From Anaerolineaceae bacterium (GTDB lineage Bacteria > Chloroflexota > Anaerolineae > Aggregatilineales > Phototrophicaceae), in assembly GCA_016124855.1 (NCBI GenBank), contig WGMX01000035.1:51371-115370 (forward strand): a stretch of 64,000 nucleotides of DNA, written 5' to 3'. The translations under genes were made by a program, and so were the position numbers. Below the pieces are notes generated by a model. That model saw nothing but the letters and a program-made list of their open reading frames with translations, did not search any database and was not told the DNA's origin. Position 1 is the first letter of the stretch; each line of letters starts with the position of its first letter. Positions 16,340 through 24,668 of this stretch are shown in pieces.

Positions 16340-16978
16340 TTATGGATTGGCTCCCATGCGGTACAAAGCATCCAACTCCGCTGCCGAAGTGATGGTCACA
16401 TCCATATCGTTGAGCAGGCCGTTAGTCAGGCCATAAATCCAGCCGTGAACCGCGAGGGATTGTCCACGCCGCCACGCGCCTTGAACAATGGTGGTATGGC
16501 AGACATTACGGACTTGCTCGATGACATTAACCTCACAAAAATGATTGAGACGTGTTTTATCATCCGGGATGGTGTCGAGTTCGTTTTCGTGGCGCTGATA
16601 AATGTCTTTGAGGTGACGCAGCCAATTGTCGATGAGACCAAATTCTTTGTGCTGCATCGCTGCCGAAACGCCGCCACAACCGTAATGCCCACACACGATG
16701 ATGTGCTTGACCTTGAGCACCTCGACCGCATATTGGATGACCGATAAGCAGTTGAGGTCGCTGTGGACGACGACATTGGCGACATTGCGGTGGACAAACA
16801 CTTCACCGGGCATCAACCCCATGATTTGATTGGCTGGAACACGGCTGTCGGCACAACCAATCCACAGATATTCCGGCGACTGCTGCATGGCCAGCTTCTG
16901 AAAGAACTGTGGATCCTGCTGTTCCATCATTTCGGCCCATGCGCGATTGTTGTCAAAGATATGCTTGAGAAACCGCAT
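16340..16978 (-). CDS. can: Beta-carbonic anhydrase
   Basis: A 212-residue beta-class carbonic anhydrase catalysing reversible hydration of CO2. Zinc ligands and the catalytic dyad are visible at the positions used in E. coli Can: C42, D44-x-R46 (GCADSRVP), H98 and C101 (CGHYGCGG). The length matches the family. The ATG has GGA 6-9 bp upstream. It lies 30 bp downstream of rfbA on the same strand and 97 bp upstream of the DarA-like pair, so co-transcription with both is plausible. Confidence 0.94.
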   Translation of the reverse strand: MRFLKHIFDNNRAWAEMMEQQDPQFFQKLAMQQSPEYLWIGCADSRVPANQIMGLMPGEVFVHRNVANVVVHSDLNCLSVIQYAVEVLKVKHIIVCGHYGCGGVSAAMQHKEFGLIDNWLRHLKDIYQRHENELDTIPDDKTRLNHFCEVNVIEQVRNVCHTTIVQGAWRRGQSLAVHGWIYGLTNGLLNDMDVTITSAAELDALYRMGANP

Positions 16979-17008
16979 TGTTTTTCCTCTGAAGCGCGAA
17001 TAAATAGA

Positions 17009-17878
17009 TTAGTGACTCATCTCTTTAACGATATTGAGGACGTACTGGCAATACTCATTGTCTTTGATGTTCCGTATTTGAAGCTGGTCTGGTTGGATGA
17101 ACCCCATGCGCAGCGCAATTTCTTCCAAACAGGCAATTTTTAATCCCTGTCGGGCTTCAACCGCCTGAACAAACATGGAGGCTTGCAAAAGCGATTCATG
17201 TGTACCGGCATCTAACCACGCAATGCCGCGTCCAAATTGGGAAACACTGAGCTGACCCAATTTAAGATACTCATTGTTTACGTCTGTGATTTCGAGTTCG
17301 TTTCGCCCCGAAGGTTTCATGTGTTTAGCGATCTCGACCACTTTGTTGTCATAAAAATAGAGGCCCGTTACAGCGAAGTTCGAACGCGGCTGTTTCGGCT
17401 TTTCTTCGATGCTCAAGACCTTTTGTGATTTATCGAACTCGACCACGCCGTAGCGTTCGGGGTCTTTAACCTGATAGGCAAAAACAATCGCGCCTTCCTC
17501 GATTTTTGCGGCTTGTTGAAGCTGCTCGGAAATCCCATAGCCGTAAAAAATATTGTCGCCCAAGATCAAGCACACATTGTCATTGCCGATAAAGTTTTCG
17601 CCCAGCAAAAACGCCTCGGCAATGCCGCGCGGCTCGGATTGGGCTACATATTGAATATCAATACCCCACTGCTTGCCATCTTTTAACAGCCCCTGAAAAA
17701 CGGGTAAGGCTGTTGGCGTGCTAATCAACAGGATTTCGCGGATACCGGCTAACATCAGCATCGACAGTGAATAGTAAATCATGGGTTTGTCGTATACCGG
17801 CAGCAGTTGTTTGCTCATGACATCTGTCAGAGGATATAAACGTGTGCCGTGTCCGCCTGCTAAGACGATGCCCTTCAT
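17009..17878 (-). CDS. rfbA: Glucose-1-phosphate thymidylyltransferase
   Basis: A 289-residue nucleotidyltransferase that makes dTDP-glucose from dTTP and glucose-1-phosphate, the first step to dTDP-rhamnose. Signature GGHGTRLYPLT (residues 8-18), SKQLLPVYDKPMIYY, LILGDNIFYG and VTGLYFYDN are all typical, as is the length. A GGAG site precedes the ATG. No rfbB, rfbC or rfbD lies in the window, so this copy is separated from the rest of the pathway. It appears to head a minus-strand run that includes carbonic anhydrase. Confidence 0.93.
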   Translation of the reverse strand: MKGIVLAGGHGTRLYPLTDVMSKQLLPVYDKPMIYYSLSMLMLAGIREILLISTPTALPVFQGLLKDGKQWGIDIQYVAQSEPRGIAEAFLLGENFIGNDNVCLILGDNIFYGYGISEQLQQAAKIEEGAIVFAYQVKDPERYGVVEFDKSQKVLSIEEKPKQPRSNFAVTGLYFYDNKVVEIAKHMKPSGRNELEITDVNNEYLKLGQLSVSQFGRGIAWLDAGTHESLLQASMFVQAVEARQGLKIACLEEIALRMGFIQPDQLQIRNIKDNEYCQYVLNIVKEMSH

Positions 17879-18003
17879 AAGTATTTGCTCCTTGTGCGTG
17901 AATAGGGAGACTTTAAATCAATTTGGTTATTTTTCCCACAGCAAGTTTGATCAATTTTAACACGTTGATGTGGTAGATTGTGGATAAAACATCATGTAGT
18001 TGC

Positions 18004-18035
18004 AAAAAAAGAGGCGAACCATTATGGTTCACCTC
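18004..18035 (-). terminator. Rho-independent terminator of the DUF4342 gene
   Basis: A 10-bp stem with one mismatch (GAGGTGAACC and GGTTCGCCTC on the minus strand, 5-nt loop) is followed by seven T residues. It lies about 30 bp beyond the stop codon. Confidence 0.85.
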
Positions 18036-18063
18036 TGCTTCGATGTGATATTGGGGTGTGTCG

Positions 18064-18372
18064 TTAGACAGCTTCTTCGCGGACAATTTCGACTTTGACT
18101 TTGGCGAGGAAGGCGGCTGCGGCACCAACGGCAGCCAGAATGGGCGCGGCGACCGGAGCGGCCAACATGAAGACACCACCGACCGCGGCACCTGCCGTCA
18201 GCGTGAACTGCATGATTTCATGCCCGTCTTCGCCGCGAATGATGACTTTACGGACGTTGCCTTCCTTGATGAGTTCCTGCACCTTGCCGACGAGTTCCTT
18301 GCCTGCGATTTCGAGCTGTTCACTGAATGTTCTGACTTCGCCTTCAACTTTGCTCTTTTGCTCTTCACTCAT
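18064..18372 (-). CDS. DUF4342 domain protein
   Basis: A 102-residue protein. The N-terminal half is charged and helical (TFSEQLEIAGKELVGKVQELIKEGNVRKVIIRGEDG), and one hydrophobic Ala/Gly-rich segment (about residues 62-92: TAGAAVGGVFMLAAPVAAPILAAVGAAAAFL, quoted here in part) probably crosses the membrane. This is the standard architecture of DUF4342 proteins, whose function is unknown. The start MSEEQKSKVEG is chosen because GGAG stands 8 bp upstream. It has its own terminator and is likely monocistronic. Confidence 0.8.
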   Translation of the reverse strand: MSEEQKSKVEGEVRTFSEQLEIAGKELVGKVQELIKEGNVRKVIIRGEDGHEIMQFTLTAGAAVGGVFMLAAPVAAPILAAVGAAAAFLAKVKVEIVREEAV

Positions 18373-18711
18373 GATTTTGTCTCCTTTTATCAACCATCCT
18401 TGAGGATGGACTCTTGTTACTATAACTCTTTATACGCCCTTCGATATAGGAAAGTTTCACAGTACTTGATGAATATCATAGTTTAGGCATGTATACTGTC
18501 TTAACGAGAGATGAGGAGGAGAAGCTGCTGGTCAGCAGCCTTGTGTCGATAGTCTATAGATTAAGGGAAAATGCAGCGTCAAATTGAACCACCAAGCACA
18601 AGAATCAATGCTATGTGAAAATTGACGTACTGAATTCCTGTACCGCGATTCGCATAGAGCGCATATAATAAGACTTAACTAATTTTGGACTTCGGATGGG
18701 AGACAGGCGCA
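18373..18711. other. Intergenic region between DUF4342 and PA14/SH3 genes
   Basis: There is no gene in these 339 bp between divergent genes. It contains a perfect short hairpin (GCTGCTG-gt-CAGCAGC, 18524-18539), a TTGACG box at 18622, and a perfect TATAAT at 18664-18669 in front of the plus-strand gene. These last two are too far apart to form one promoter, and the -35 partner of the TATAAT is unclear. Confidence 0.4.
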
Positions 18712-19833
18712 ATGAAGCGAATACGCAGCACATTAATCGCGGTGCTTACAGTGGTAACGATGATCATCGCCGTTGTGCCGATTCTGACAGTGCAAGCGGA
18801 TTATGGCACGAACTGGCAAGCTACTTTTTATAATCGGCCTGATTTAACCGGAACTGCGGCTGGCCCTATCGTGGTTCCAAATGGGTTAAATTTTACGTGG
18901 CTTGATGGCCCACCCAACGTGAACGGCGCTTCGGTGCCGCTAGCGGGATGCCAAGCGGTAGCACCGGCGACGGCAGCAAGTTCAGATGGTGGTAATTCAC
19001 CGGGCTGCAATAATTATTTCTCGGCGCGGTTTACGTCTACCCAAAACTTGACCCCCGGCCAATATAATTTTGTCGTGTCATCAGATGATGGTGTACGTTT
19101 GTATGTAAACGGCGCGTTGGTGCTTGATAAATGGTTTGGACGTGCGCTGACAACGGATAACATTTCGGTTAATGTGTCCACTTCTCCGGTTAACCTGACA
19201 GTTGAATATTTTGAAGGCTATGATCAAGCGACTCTACAAGTGCAGTGGTTCTTAGTAGCAGGCGGCGCGACGGCTATCCCCGGTCAAACCTTGGTTTATG
19301 GCACAGTTGCACCCGTCACAACCGCTGTTCCGCCATTTACGGTTACGGTTGCCGGTGTGAAGGCCGAGGCACTGCGAACAGGCCCGTATCTAGGGGCATC
19401 AATGATTGGTGAAGTGGCAGCCGGTAACCCGCTTACCCCATTAGCCCGTAATAAAGATGAAGGCATCTACAACTGGTATCTGGTCAATACGGGGACGAAA
19501 ACCGGTTGGATTTCAGGGCGCTATGTGACAGTCACAGGCGACTTAAACAGCATTCCACTGCAAAGTACAGTCTTTGAGCAAATTGACGGTGCGCCGGATG
19601 TGGGCGTGTTGGCTGTGCCGCGTTCGGTGATGAACTTACGCAAGCGACCAAGCATCCGTTCCCCCAAGATTCTAGAAGTGGCTTGGGGCGCTGAAACGGC
19701 TTTAATCGGGCGCACTGTTCAAGGTGGCAGGAACTTCTGGTTGCAAGTACGGCTTAAGACGGGCGAGGTCGGTTGGATTTTCGCACCCTATGTCAGCATT
19801 CGGGGTGATGTGAACGCCGTACCGATTCGATAA
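18712..19833 (+). CDS. Secreted PA14-domain protein with two SH3-like repeats
   Basis: A 373-residue exported protein. The signal peptide covers residues 1-26 (MKRIRSTLIAVLTVVTM..., cleavage near VQA-DY). A PA14 domain (about residues 28-190: NWQATFYNRPDLTG, FSARFTSTQ, FVVSSDDGVRLYVNGALVLDKW) is a carbohydrate-binding beta-barrel. Two bacterial SH3 repeats follow, each ending in a GWISGRYVTVTGD / GWIFAPYVSIRGD motif, probably binding cell-wall peptides. A GGGAG site lies 9 bp before the chosen ATG; an upstream in-frame TTG is less likely. It is probably an envelope-associated adhesin-type protein. Confidence 0.85.
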   Translation: MKRIRSTLIAVLTVVTMIIAVVPILTVQADYGTNWQATFYNRPDLTGTAAGPIVVPNGLNFTWLDGPPNVNGASVPLAGCQAVAPATAASSDGGNSPGCNNYFSARFTSTQNLTPGQYNFVVSSDDGVRLYVNGALVLDKWFGRALTTDNISVNVSTSPVNLTVEYFEGYDQATLQVQWFLVAGGATAIPGQTLVYGTVAPVTTAVPPFTVTVAGVKAEALRTGPYLGASMIGEVAAGNPLTPLARNKDEGIYNWYLVNTGTKTGWISGRYVTVTGDLNSIPLQSTVFEQIDGAPDVGVLAVPRSVMNLRKRPSIRSPKILEVAWGAETALIGRTVQGGRNFWLQVRLKTGEVGWIFAPYVSIRGDVNAVPIR

Positions 19834-19849
19834 AGTACAGGGTTATTAG

Positions 19850-19879
19850 GGGCATCATTCGCTTAAGTGGGTGATGCCC
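19850..19879 (+). terminator. Hairpin after the PA14/SH3 gene
   Basis: The inverted repeat GGGCATCA / TGATGCCC with a 14-nt loop starts 16 bp past the stop and is followed by TTCCTCT. It is a weak intrinsic terminator at best. It lies just before the phosphatase start, so it could also affect that gene's translation. Confidence 0.45.
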
Positions 19880-19893
19880 TTCCTCTAAAAACT

Positions 19894-20448
19894 ATGATTA
19901 CTCTTTATTATTCCCCTCATGCTACCAGTGTTGATAACGAAGCAGGGCGCGCCTCCGGTCACGCGGATATTCCGCTTTCGATTAAAGGGCTACAGGAAGC
20001 GCGTGATCTCGGTCTACATTATGCGGCAATCCCTGTGGATGCGGTTTATTCTTCCGATCTTCAACGGGCTAGGACGACCAGCCACATTGCTTTTTCCGCC
20101 CGTAACATTCCGATTATTCTGGATGCCCGATTACGCGAGTTCGATTATGGCGCGATGACGCAGTGCCCGCGCGATGAATTAGCGCTCGAAACCCACTTTA
20201 CCGAACCGTTCCCCAATGGGGAAAGTATCCAGATGGCCGTGCAGCGTGTCGGTGACTTTTTGCGTGATGTTCTTCCAACAGTTGACGGCAAAACCATCGT
20301 CGTGGTTGGTCATAGCGCTACAAAATTTGGAATTGAGTACTGGTCAGGCGATAAGTCTCTTGAAGAAGTTGTGCGAATGCCGTGGCCGTGGTTGGATGTG
20401 CCGATCTGGCGTTATGAATTCGATTATCCAATGAAGCGCTTGGAATAA
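19894..20448 (+). CDS. Histidine phosphatase family protein (variant PHA instead of RHG motif)
   Basis: A 184-residue phosphoglycerate-mutase-like protein. The usual N-terminal RHG signature reads SPHATSVDNEAGRASGHADI: the phosphorylated His is kept, but Arg is replaced by Pro. I recall this form as a recurring subgroup. Other family features are present: PLSIKGLQEARDLG, VYSSDLQRARTTSHIAF, LREFDYGAM and the second catalytic region VVVGHSATKFGIEYW. The substrate is unknown. The ATG lacks a ribosome site, and a GTG 27 bp upstream lies inside a hairpin, so the start is uncertain. Confidence 0.75.
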   Translation: MITLYYSPHATSVDNEAGRASGHADIPLSIKGLQEARDLGLHYAAIPVDAVYSSDLQRARTTSHIAFSARNIPIILDARLREFDYGAMTQCPRDELALETHFTEPFPNGESIQMAVQRVGDFLRDVLPTVDGKTIVVVGHSATKFGIEYWSGDKSLEEVVRMPWPWLDVPIWRYEFDYPMKRLE

Positions 20449-20531
20449 ATTGGTTCGATTTTAAACCCGCCACAACCTCAATAAGTATATCTCTTGAACA
20501 GCATGGCCTCAAAAACACTTGCACGGTCAAC

Positions 20532-21713
20532 CTAAATGGCGGATGTGGCAGGAATAATGCTTTGTAAGCTTAACTGTTTACCGAAAAAGTGCGTGACAGG
20601 TGGTAAATCAATCAAGCGAATGGCCCAATTAGTGATGGCAATCCGTAGTTGACTATCGGGTACGAAATTAGGCGCGAATCGGCTGGCTTTAGTTTGCACT
20701 TTTTCGACGTGCGGACGGAGGCGTTTTTCGTAACGGGTCAGGGCTGCTTGAACATTGCCACTCTGTTTTAGCTCCTCCGCGAGAAAGTACGCGCCAGCCA
20801 TTGCCAGTGCGGCTCCTTGCCCGGAAATTAGGGTCGGGCAGTAGGCACCATCCCCAATCATCACCACGCGATTACTCGACCATTGGTGCATCTTGATTTG
20901 TGTCGCGGTGTCCATAAATATGGGCGTGTCCGGCGTCAACGAATCAAGAATCTGCTGTGTAATCCAGCCCACATCGTGCAGATGAGAGCGCAGCACCGAG
21001 AGCCTTTGATCGGGTGGGATGTGGCCTTCATCGGTGCTCTTGTAAATCGGAATCACCAGCCATCGTTCATCTGAAAGCGGGTAGATACCAACTTGCACAC
21101 CCGGTTCGACATGGATGGCACATCCGGTTTCGAGACTGTCCGTAACATGGGGTATATAAAAGGCAGCCACATAATAACCGAGATAGTCGGCATATTGGCT
21201 TTCACTGCCAAAGACCAACTGACGCACATTGGAATGAATACCGTCTGCGCCAACTACAAGGTCAAACATCCCTTCAAGTTGGCTGCCTGTCGCCGCCACT
21301 TCAACGCCGTGTGCCGATTGGCAAATGCCTGTCAATGACGTCCCAAAGTGGACTTCAACATCCGATTGAATGGCGCGATAGAGTGTTTCAACCACGTCCC
21401 GGCGATCCAGCGTCAAATAATGATCTGACATGCCCAGTGCGCGAAATAACTTCTGGACTGGTAAGTGAGCAACCGTTTTGCCCGCGGCATCTTTGAAAAC
21501 CATTTCCTCAAACGAGTGATTGACCGCCCGTAAGTGCGGAAGCACGCCCATACGATTGGCGACATCCCAACTACTGCCAACAAAATCAATCATATAACCT
21601 GCTGTACGAATGTCATCCGCTTTTTCGATCACAACCGGTGTATGTCCGATTTTATGCAGCCAGTTTGCTAAGGTTAGTCCACCAATGCCTGCACCAGAAA
21701 TCAAAATTCGCAT
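20532..21713 (-). CDS. FAD-dependent aromatic-type monooxygenase
   Basis: A 393-residue flavoprotein of the p-hydroxybenzoate hydroxylase class. The dinucleotide-binding motif GAGIGGLTLANWLHKIG is at residues 7-23, VVGADGIHSNVRQLVF is the DG motif, and GDGAYCPTLISGQGAALAMAGA is the second FAD/NADPH motif (GD). Such enzymes hydroxylate aromatic compounds or inactivate drugs (TetX-like). A strong GGGAGGG precedes the start. It is directly downstream of a TetR regulator on the same strand, suggesting substrate-inducible expression. The substrate is unknown. Confidence 0.86.
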   Translation of the reverse strand: MRILISGAGIGGLTLANWLHKIGHTPVVIEKADDIRTAGYMIDFVGSSWDVANRMGVLPHLRAVNHSFEEMVFKDAAGKTVAHLPVQKLFRALGMSDHYLTLDRRDVVETLYRAIQSDVEVHFGTSLTGICQSAHGVEVAATGSQLEGMFDLVVGADGIHSNVRQLVFGSESQYADYLGYYVAAFYIPHVTDSLETGCAIHVEPGVQVGIYPLSDERWLVIPIYKSTDEGHIPPDQRLSVLRSHLHDVGWITQQILDSLTPDTPIFMDTATQIKMHQWSSNRVVMIGDGAYCPTLISGQGAALAMAGAYFLAEELKQSGNVQAALTRYEKRLRPHVEKVQTKASRFAPNFVPDSQLRIAITNWAIRLIDLPPVTHFFGKQLSLQSIIPATSAI

Positions 21714-21735
21714 GGCCTGTCCCTCCCTTATCTTT

Positions 21736-22314
21736 TCAATCGCGTTTATTTATTCCGCGTAAAACCACGTCTATGGCGCTGTTAACCTGTGCCTTCAAAT
21801 CCCACATGTGGGGTATGGATAATCCCAGTAGAACAACGCCTTCCATCAGACTGATGATGTTGATGGCAGCCATTCGAGGATCACTGATTTGAAATTCACC
21901 AGCGTCAATCCCCTGTTGCAGCAGTTCGATAACGCGCTGGCAGTACCCATCGAAGTAATCTGACATGCGCCCCTTGAGAGCTTCATTTCTGACCGCCAGC
22001 GCGTAAAATTCCAGCGGAGGTGGCAGATTAACTTCAGCCTCCTCTGTAGCTAACTGAAAGATACGTTTTAGCTTGTCGGAGGCTTTGCCTTCGCCAGCCA
22101 GAGTTTGGTTGAGCAGGTCAAGCTGGGCATCGAAAAAGAAATCGAAAATCGCCAGAATGATGTCGTCCTTGCTCTTGAAATGCCAATAGACCCCACCCTT
22201 GCTAATGCCCGATACCTTGACAATATCGTTCATACTGACGTTAGCGAAGCCTTTTTGGCCGAGAAGTTGAATTGCCGCCATGACGATGGCTTGGCGTGTT
22301 TCTTTTTCGGACAT
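21736..22314 (-). CDS. TetR/AcrR family transcriptional regulator
   Basis: A 192-residue regulator with an N-terminal TetR HTH: TRQAIVMAAIQLLGQKGFANVSMNDIVKVSGISKGGVYWHFKSKDDII. A ligand-binding helical domain follows (residues about 55-190). It is 22 bp upstream of the monooxygenase on the same strand and probably represses the two-gene operon, being released by the monooxygenase's substrate or a related compound. A dyad-symmetric site lies 16-29 bp upstream of its start. Confidence 0.9.
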   Translation of the reverse strand: MSEKETRQAIVMAAIQLLGQKGFANVSMNDIVKVSGISKGGVYWHFKSKDDIILAIFDFFFDAQLDLLNQTLAGEGKASDKLKRIFQLATEEAEVNLPPPLEFYALAVRNEALKGRMSDYFDGYCQRVIELLQQGIDAGEFQISDPRMAAINIISLMEGVVLLGLSIPHMWDLKAQVNSAIDVVLRGINKRD

Positions 22315-22329
22315 ACAGAATTGTCACAG

Positions 22330-22343
22330 ACTGACTGGTCGGT
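22330..22343 (-). promoter_or_regulatory. Candidate TetR operator
   Basis: The 14-bp imperfect palindrome AC-T-GAC-TG-GTC-G-GT has five of seven half-site positions symmetric and resembles the GAC-GTC dyads bound by many TetR proteins. Its place just upstream of the tetR start fits autorepression. This rests on symmetry and position only. Confidence 0.4.
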
Positions 22344-22510
22344 TTGTGATTAGGTTATTCCTTTTGTGACGCAATGTCAAGTGGACTCTAATGTGTCAGT
22401 AATGGGTAATACAACGGAATGATTTATCCCTGAAGCAGTGATTCACCACCGTCAATCCACATCTCAAATCCAACCAAGAATTTAAAAGCACCTAAAGAGA
22501 AGGTTCCTAG

Positions 22511-22543
22511 AAATAAAAACAGGGACATAAGTGTCCCTGTTTG
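22511..22543 (-). terminator. Rho-independent terminator of trxB
   Basis: On the minus strand AAACAGGGACA pairs with TGTCCCTGTTT across a 4-nt loop and is followed by a T-rich tail (TTATTT). It sits about 20 bp past the trxB stop codon. Confidence 0.88.
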
Positions 22544-22562
22544 AATTGTTTCGTGATGACGA

Positions 22563-23555
22563 TTAGTCACCTGCTGCGACAGCATCAACGGTTGCAAGCG
22601 GTTGCAGCTTATCTTCACGCTCACCGAGCCACTTGATAGCTGAGAGCGCCGCCTTACAACCGTCACCGGCAGCCGTGATTGCCTGACGGAAGACACTATC
22701 ATGGATTTCGCCTGCCGCGAACACGCCTTCGATGCTAGTCTGCATGTTGGAGTCGATCTTCATATATTGGTCGCCGCTCAAGGCCAGTTGATCCTTAAAC
22801 AACCAGCTGTTGGGATCGTAACCGACGAAGATAAAGACCCCATCAGTGGGCTTTTCGTAGGTCTTGCCGGTCTTAACATCCTTCAAGGTCACAGACTTCA
22901 CAATCGCGGGTCCACCACCGCTGGCTTCGCCTTTGATCTCCTCGACAACCGTGCTGTAGGTGAAGCTGATCTTCGGGTTAGCCTTAGCACGAGTTTGCAG
23001 CGCAATGCTGGCACGGAGATCATCACGGCGGTGAATGATGTTAACCGTCTTACCAAACTTGGTCAGGAACAAGGCTTCCTGCAAAGCCGAGTCGCCACCA
23101 CCGACGACGGTGATGCCCTTACCACGGAAGAAGAAGCCATCGCAAGTGGCGCAGTAGCTTACGCCGCGTCCGACAAACTGCTTTTCGCCGGGAATATTGA
23201 GTTCACGCGGGTTCGCGCCGATGGTCACTAGAACGGTGTCCGCCAGATATTCATCACCGTTATCCGTCTTGAGCAGGAAGGGCGAACCTTTGGTGAAATC
23301 GACTTCGGTGACACTTTCAAAGACGAACTTCGCGCCAAACTTTTCGGCCTGCTGCTTCATATTCTCCACCAGTTCAGGGCCGGTCGTGCCATTGGGGAAG
23401 CCGGGGAAGTTTTCAACTTCGTGGGTGGTTGAAATCTGCCCACCCAACAGTTTACCGACAAATACAACCGTGCTCAGTTGGGCACGAGCGGTATAAAGGG
23501 CGGCTGTCAATCCAGCAGGGCCAGAACCAATAACTGCAACACGTTCACGCTTCAT
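22563..23555 (-). CDS. trxB: Thioredoxin-disulfide reductase
   Basis: A 330-residue low-molecular-weight thioredoxin reductase that passes electrons from NADPH through FAD to thioredoxin. The FAD motif GSGPAGLTAALYTARA starts at residue 10. The redox-active disulphide is C135-A-T-C138 (YCATCDGFF), the NADPH motif is VVGGGDSALQEALFL, and the C-terminal FAD motif is GVFAAGEIHDSVFRQAITAAGDG. The start MKRERVAVIG is preferred over an upstream ATG because homology begins there and GAGG lies 11 bp upstream. It is followed by a strong terminator and is probably monocistronic. Confidence 0.94.
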   Translation of the reverse strand: MKRERVAVIGSGPAGLTAALYTARAQLSTVVFVGKLLGGQISTTHEVENFPGFPNGTTGPELVENMKQQAEKFGAKFVFESVTEVDFTKGSPFLLKTDNGDEYLADTVLVTIGANPRELNIPGEKQFVGRGVSYCATCDGFFFRGKGITVVGGGDSALQEALFLTKFGKTVNIIHRRDDLRASIALQTRAKANPKISFTYSTVVEEIKGEASGGGPAIVKSVTLKDVKTGKTYEKPTDGVFIFVGYDPNSWLFKDQLALSGDQYMKIDSNMQTSIEGVFAAGEIHDSVFRQAITAAGDGCKAALSAIKWLGEREDKLQPLATVDAVAAGD

Positions 23556-23638
23556 GGGGTCAATAACCTCGATAATTAGGAATAGCCAAACCAATGGGGA
23601 ATTGTCCAAAACCGGAAGCTGTCGTTACATACCGCTGT

Positions 23639-23902
23639 TTAGCTTTGCGGTGTACTCAGGCTTCCATCACGCTCAGCGCGGAGGATACACAGCAGCGCTT
23701 GCCACTCTTCCCGACAGTCACGACAACAGCGTATGTGTGCTTCGACTTCGGGTAAAAGGTCGTGTAAGCTTGCTCCGGCTGCTACCTTCTCCGCCAGACA
23801 TTCAAGCTGGCAGCCGCACATCTCGCAGTCCATGTCGCCATCTTGATGACTCACAAAAATATGATCGATCAATTTGCGTAATTGTTCGTCTGGCAGTCCC
23901 AT
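23639..23902 (-). CDS. Putative zinc-binding anti-sigma factor
   Basis: An 87-residue cysteine-rich protein. The segment EAHIRCCRDCREEW contains the HxxxCxxC zinc motif of anti-sigma (ZAS) domains, and further cysteines occur at DCEMCGCQLEC. No transmembrane helix is present, so it would be cytoplasmic. It is 81 bp downstream of an ECF sigma factor gene on the same strand, the usual partner arrangement. It probably binds and inhibits that sigma factor, possibly in a redox-sensitive manner. Confidence 0.65.
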   Translation of the reverse strand: MGLPDEQLRKLIDHIFVSHQDGDMDCEMCGCQLECLAEKVAAGASLHDLLPEVEAHIRCCRDCREEWQALLCILRAERDGSLSTPQS

Positions 23903-23983
23903 GATCTGTTGGCCTATTCTTCAACCTGTATACTAATTGGACGATAGCACACTCAGCGTTCTTACATTCATTAAGATACTGTC

Positions 23984-24640
23984 TTAATCCTGAAACAAGT
24001 CAAGCATGTAATTCGTCGAAAGACCTTCAGTTTCCAGATACGTTCGTAGTTTGCGCCGTGCGTCGTGCAGCAGCTTATACAGGGCATTACGATTCGTGCC
24101 CATCCGTTCCGCCACGACTTCCAGCGGGATGTCCTGCAAAGCCACCGCGACTAAGGCTTGATACTGCCGTTCTGTAAGTGCCGCTTTTAAGGCATCACCG
24201 ATTTTTTGCATCACATCTTCGCGTTCGGTTTGGGCTTCGGGCGTGTGTTCAGGTGTACCTGTGACATTGCTGGCGTTAGTCGTGGGCATCAAATCGCCAT
24301 CGGCAGTCAAATCATCCAAACTGAAGTCACGGTAACGGGCGCGGCGTAAATCGCTGATGGCGACACGTACCGCGATTTTGGTTGCCCATGTGGTAAAGCG
24401 GCTGTCACCACGGAAGCTGTCCAAATTTTCCATGACGCGTAAGGTGGCATCTTGCGCCAAATCCTCCGCCATCTGGGTAATTTCGGAGCTGGAAAGGCCG
24501 GCGAGGTCGCTGCGTTCGCGGCTGAGGTAATAGTAGATGCCGCGTTGAAGCCGCTCGCGTAAGTCTTCCAGCGCAGGCGATTGTTTATCAGGCGTGCCCG
24601 TTAAATCGGCCAGCCATTGTTCATTGGTACGATCAAGCAT
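23984..24640 (-). CDS. ECF-type RNA polymerase sigma factor
   Basis: A 218-residue sigma-70 family protein. Region 2 is visible (EDLAQDATLRVMENLDSFRGDSRFTTWATKIAVRVAISDLRR), as is region 4 (ALTERQYQALVAVALQDIPLEVVAERMGTNRNALYKLLHDARRKL). An acidic linker joins them, and the N-terminal extension (about 35 residues) is longer than usual. The adjacent genes encode an FHA-domain protein upstream and a zinc anti-sigma factor downstream, so phosphorylation-linked control is conceivable. The target promoters are unknown. Confidence 0.88.
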   Translation of the reverse strand: MLDRTNEQWLADLTGTPDKQSPALEDLRERLQRGIYYYLSRERSDLAGLSSSEITQMAEDLAQDATLRVMENLDSFRGDSRFTTWATKIAVRVAISDLRRARYRDFSLDDLTADGDLMPTTNASNVTGTPEHTPEAQTEREDVMQKIGDALKAALTERQYQALVAVALQDIPLEVVAERMGTNRNALYKLLHDARRKLRTYLETEGLSTNYMLDLFQD

Positions 24641-24668
24641 TATGGTTGAAGTCTAAAATGGGCTTCGA

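Noticed and set aside
18622..18669. TTGACG plus TATAAT as one promoter for the PA14/SH3 gene
   Set aside because: The hexamers are 36 bp apart, far beyond any normal spacing.
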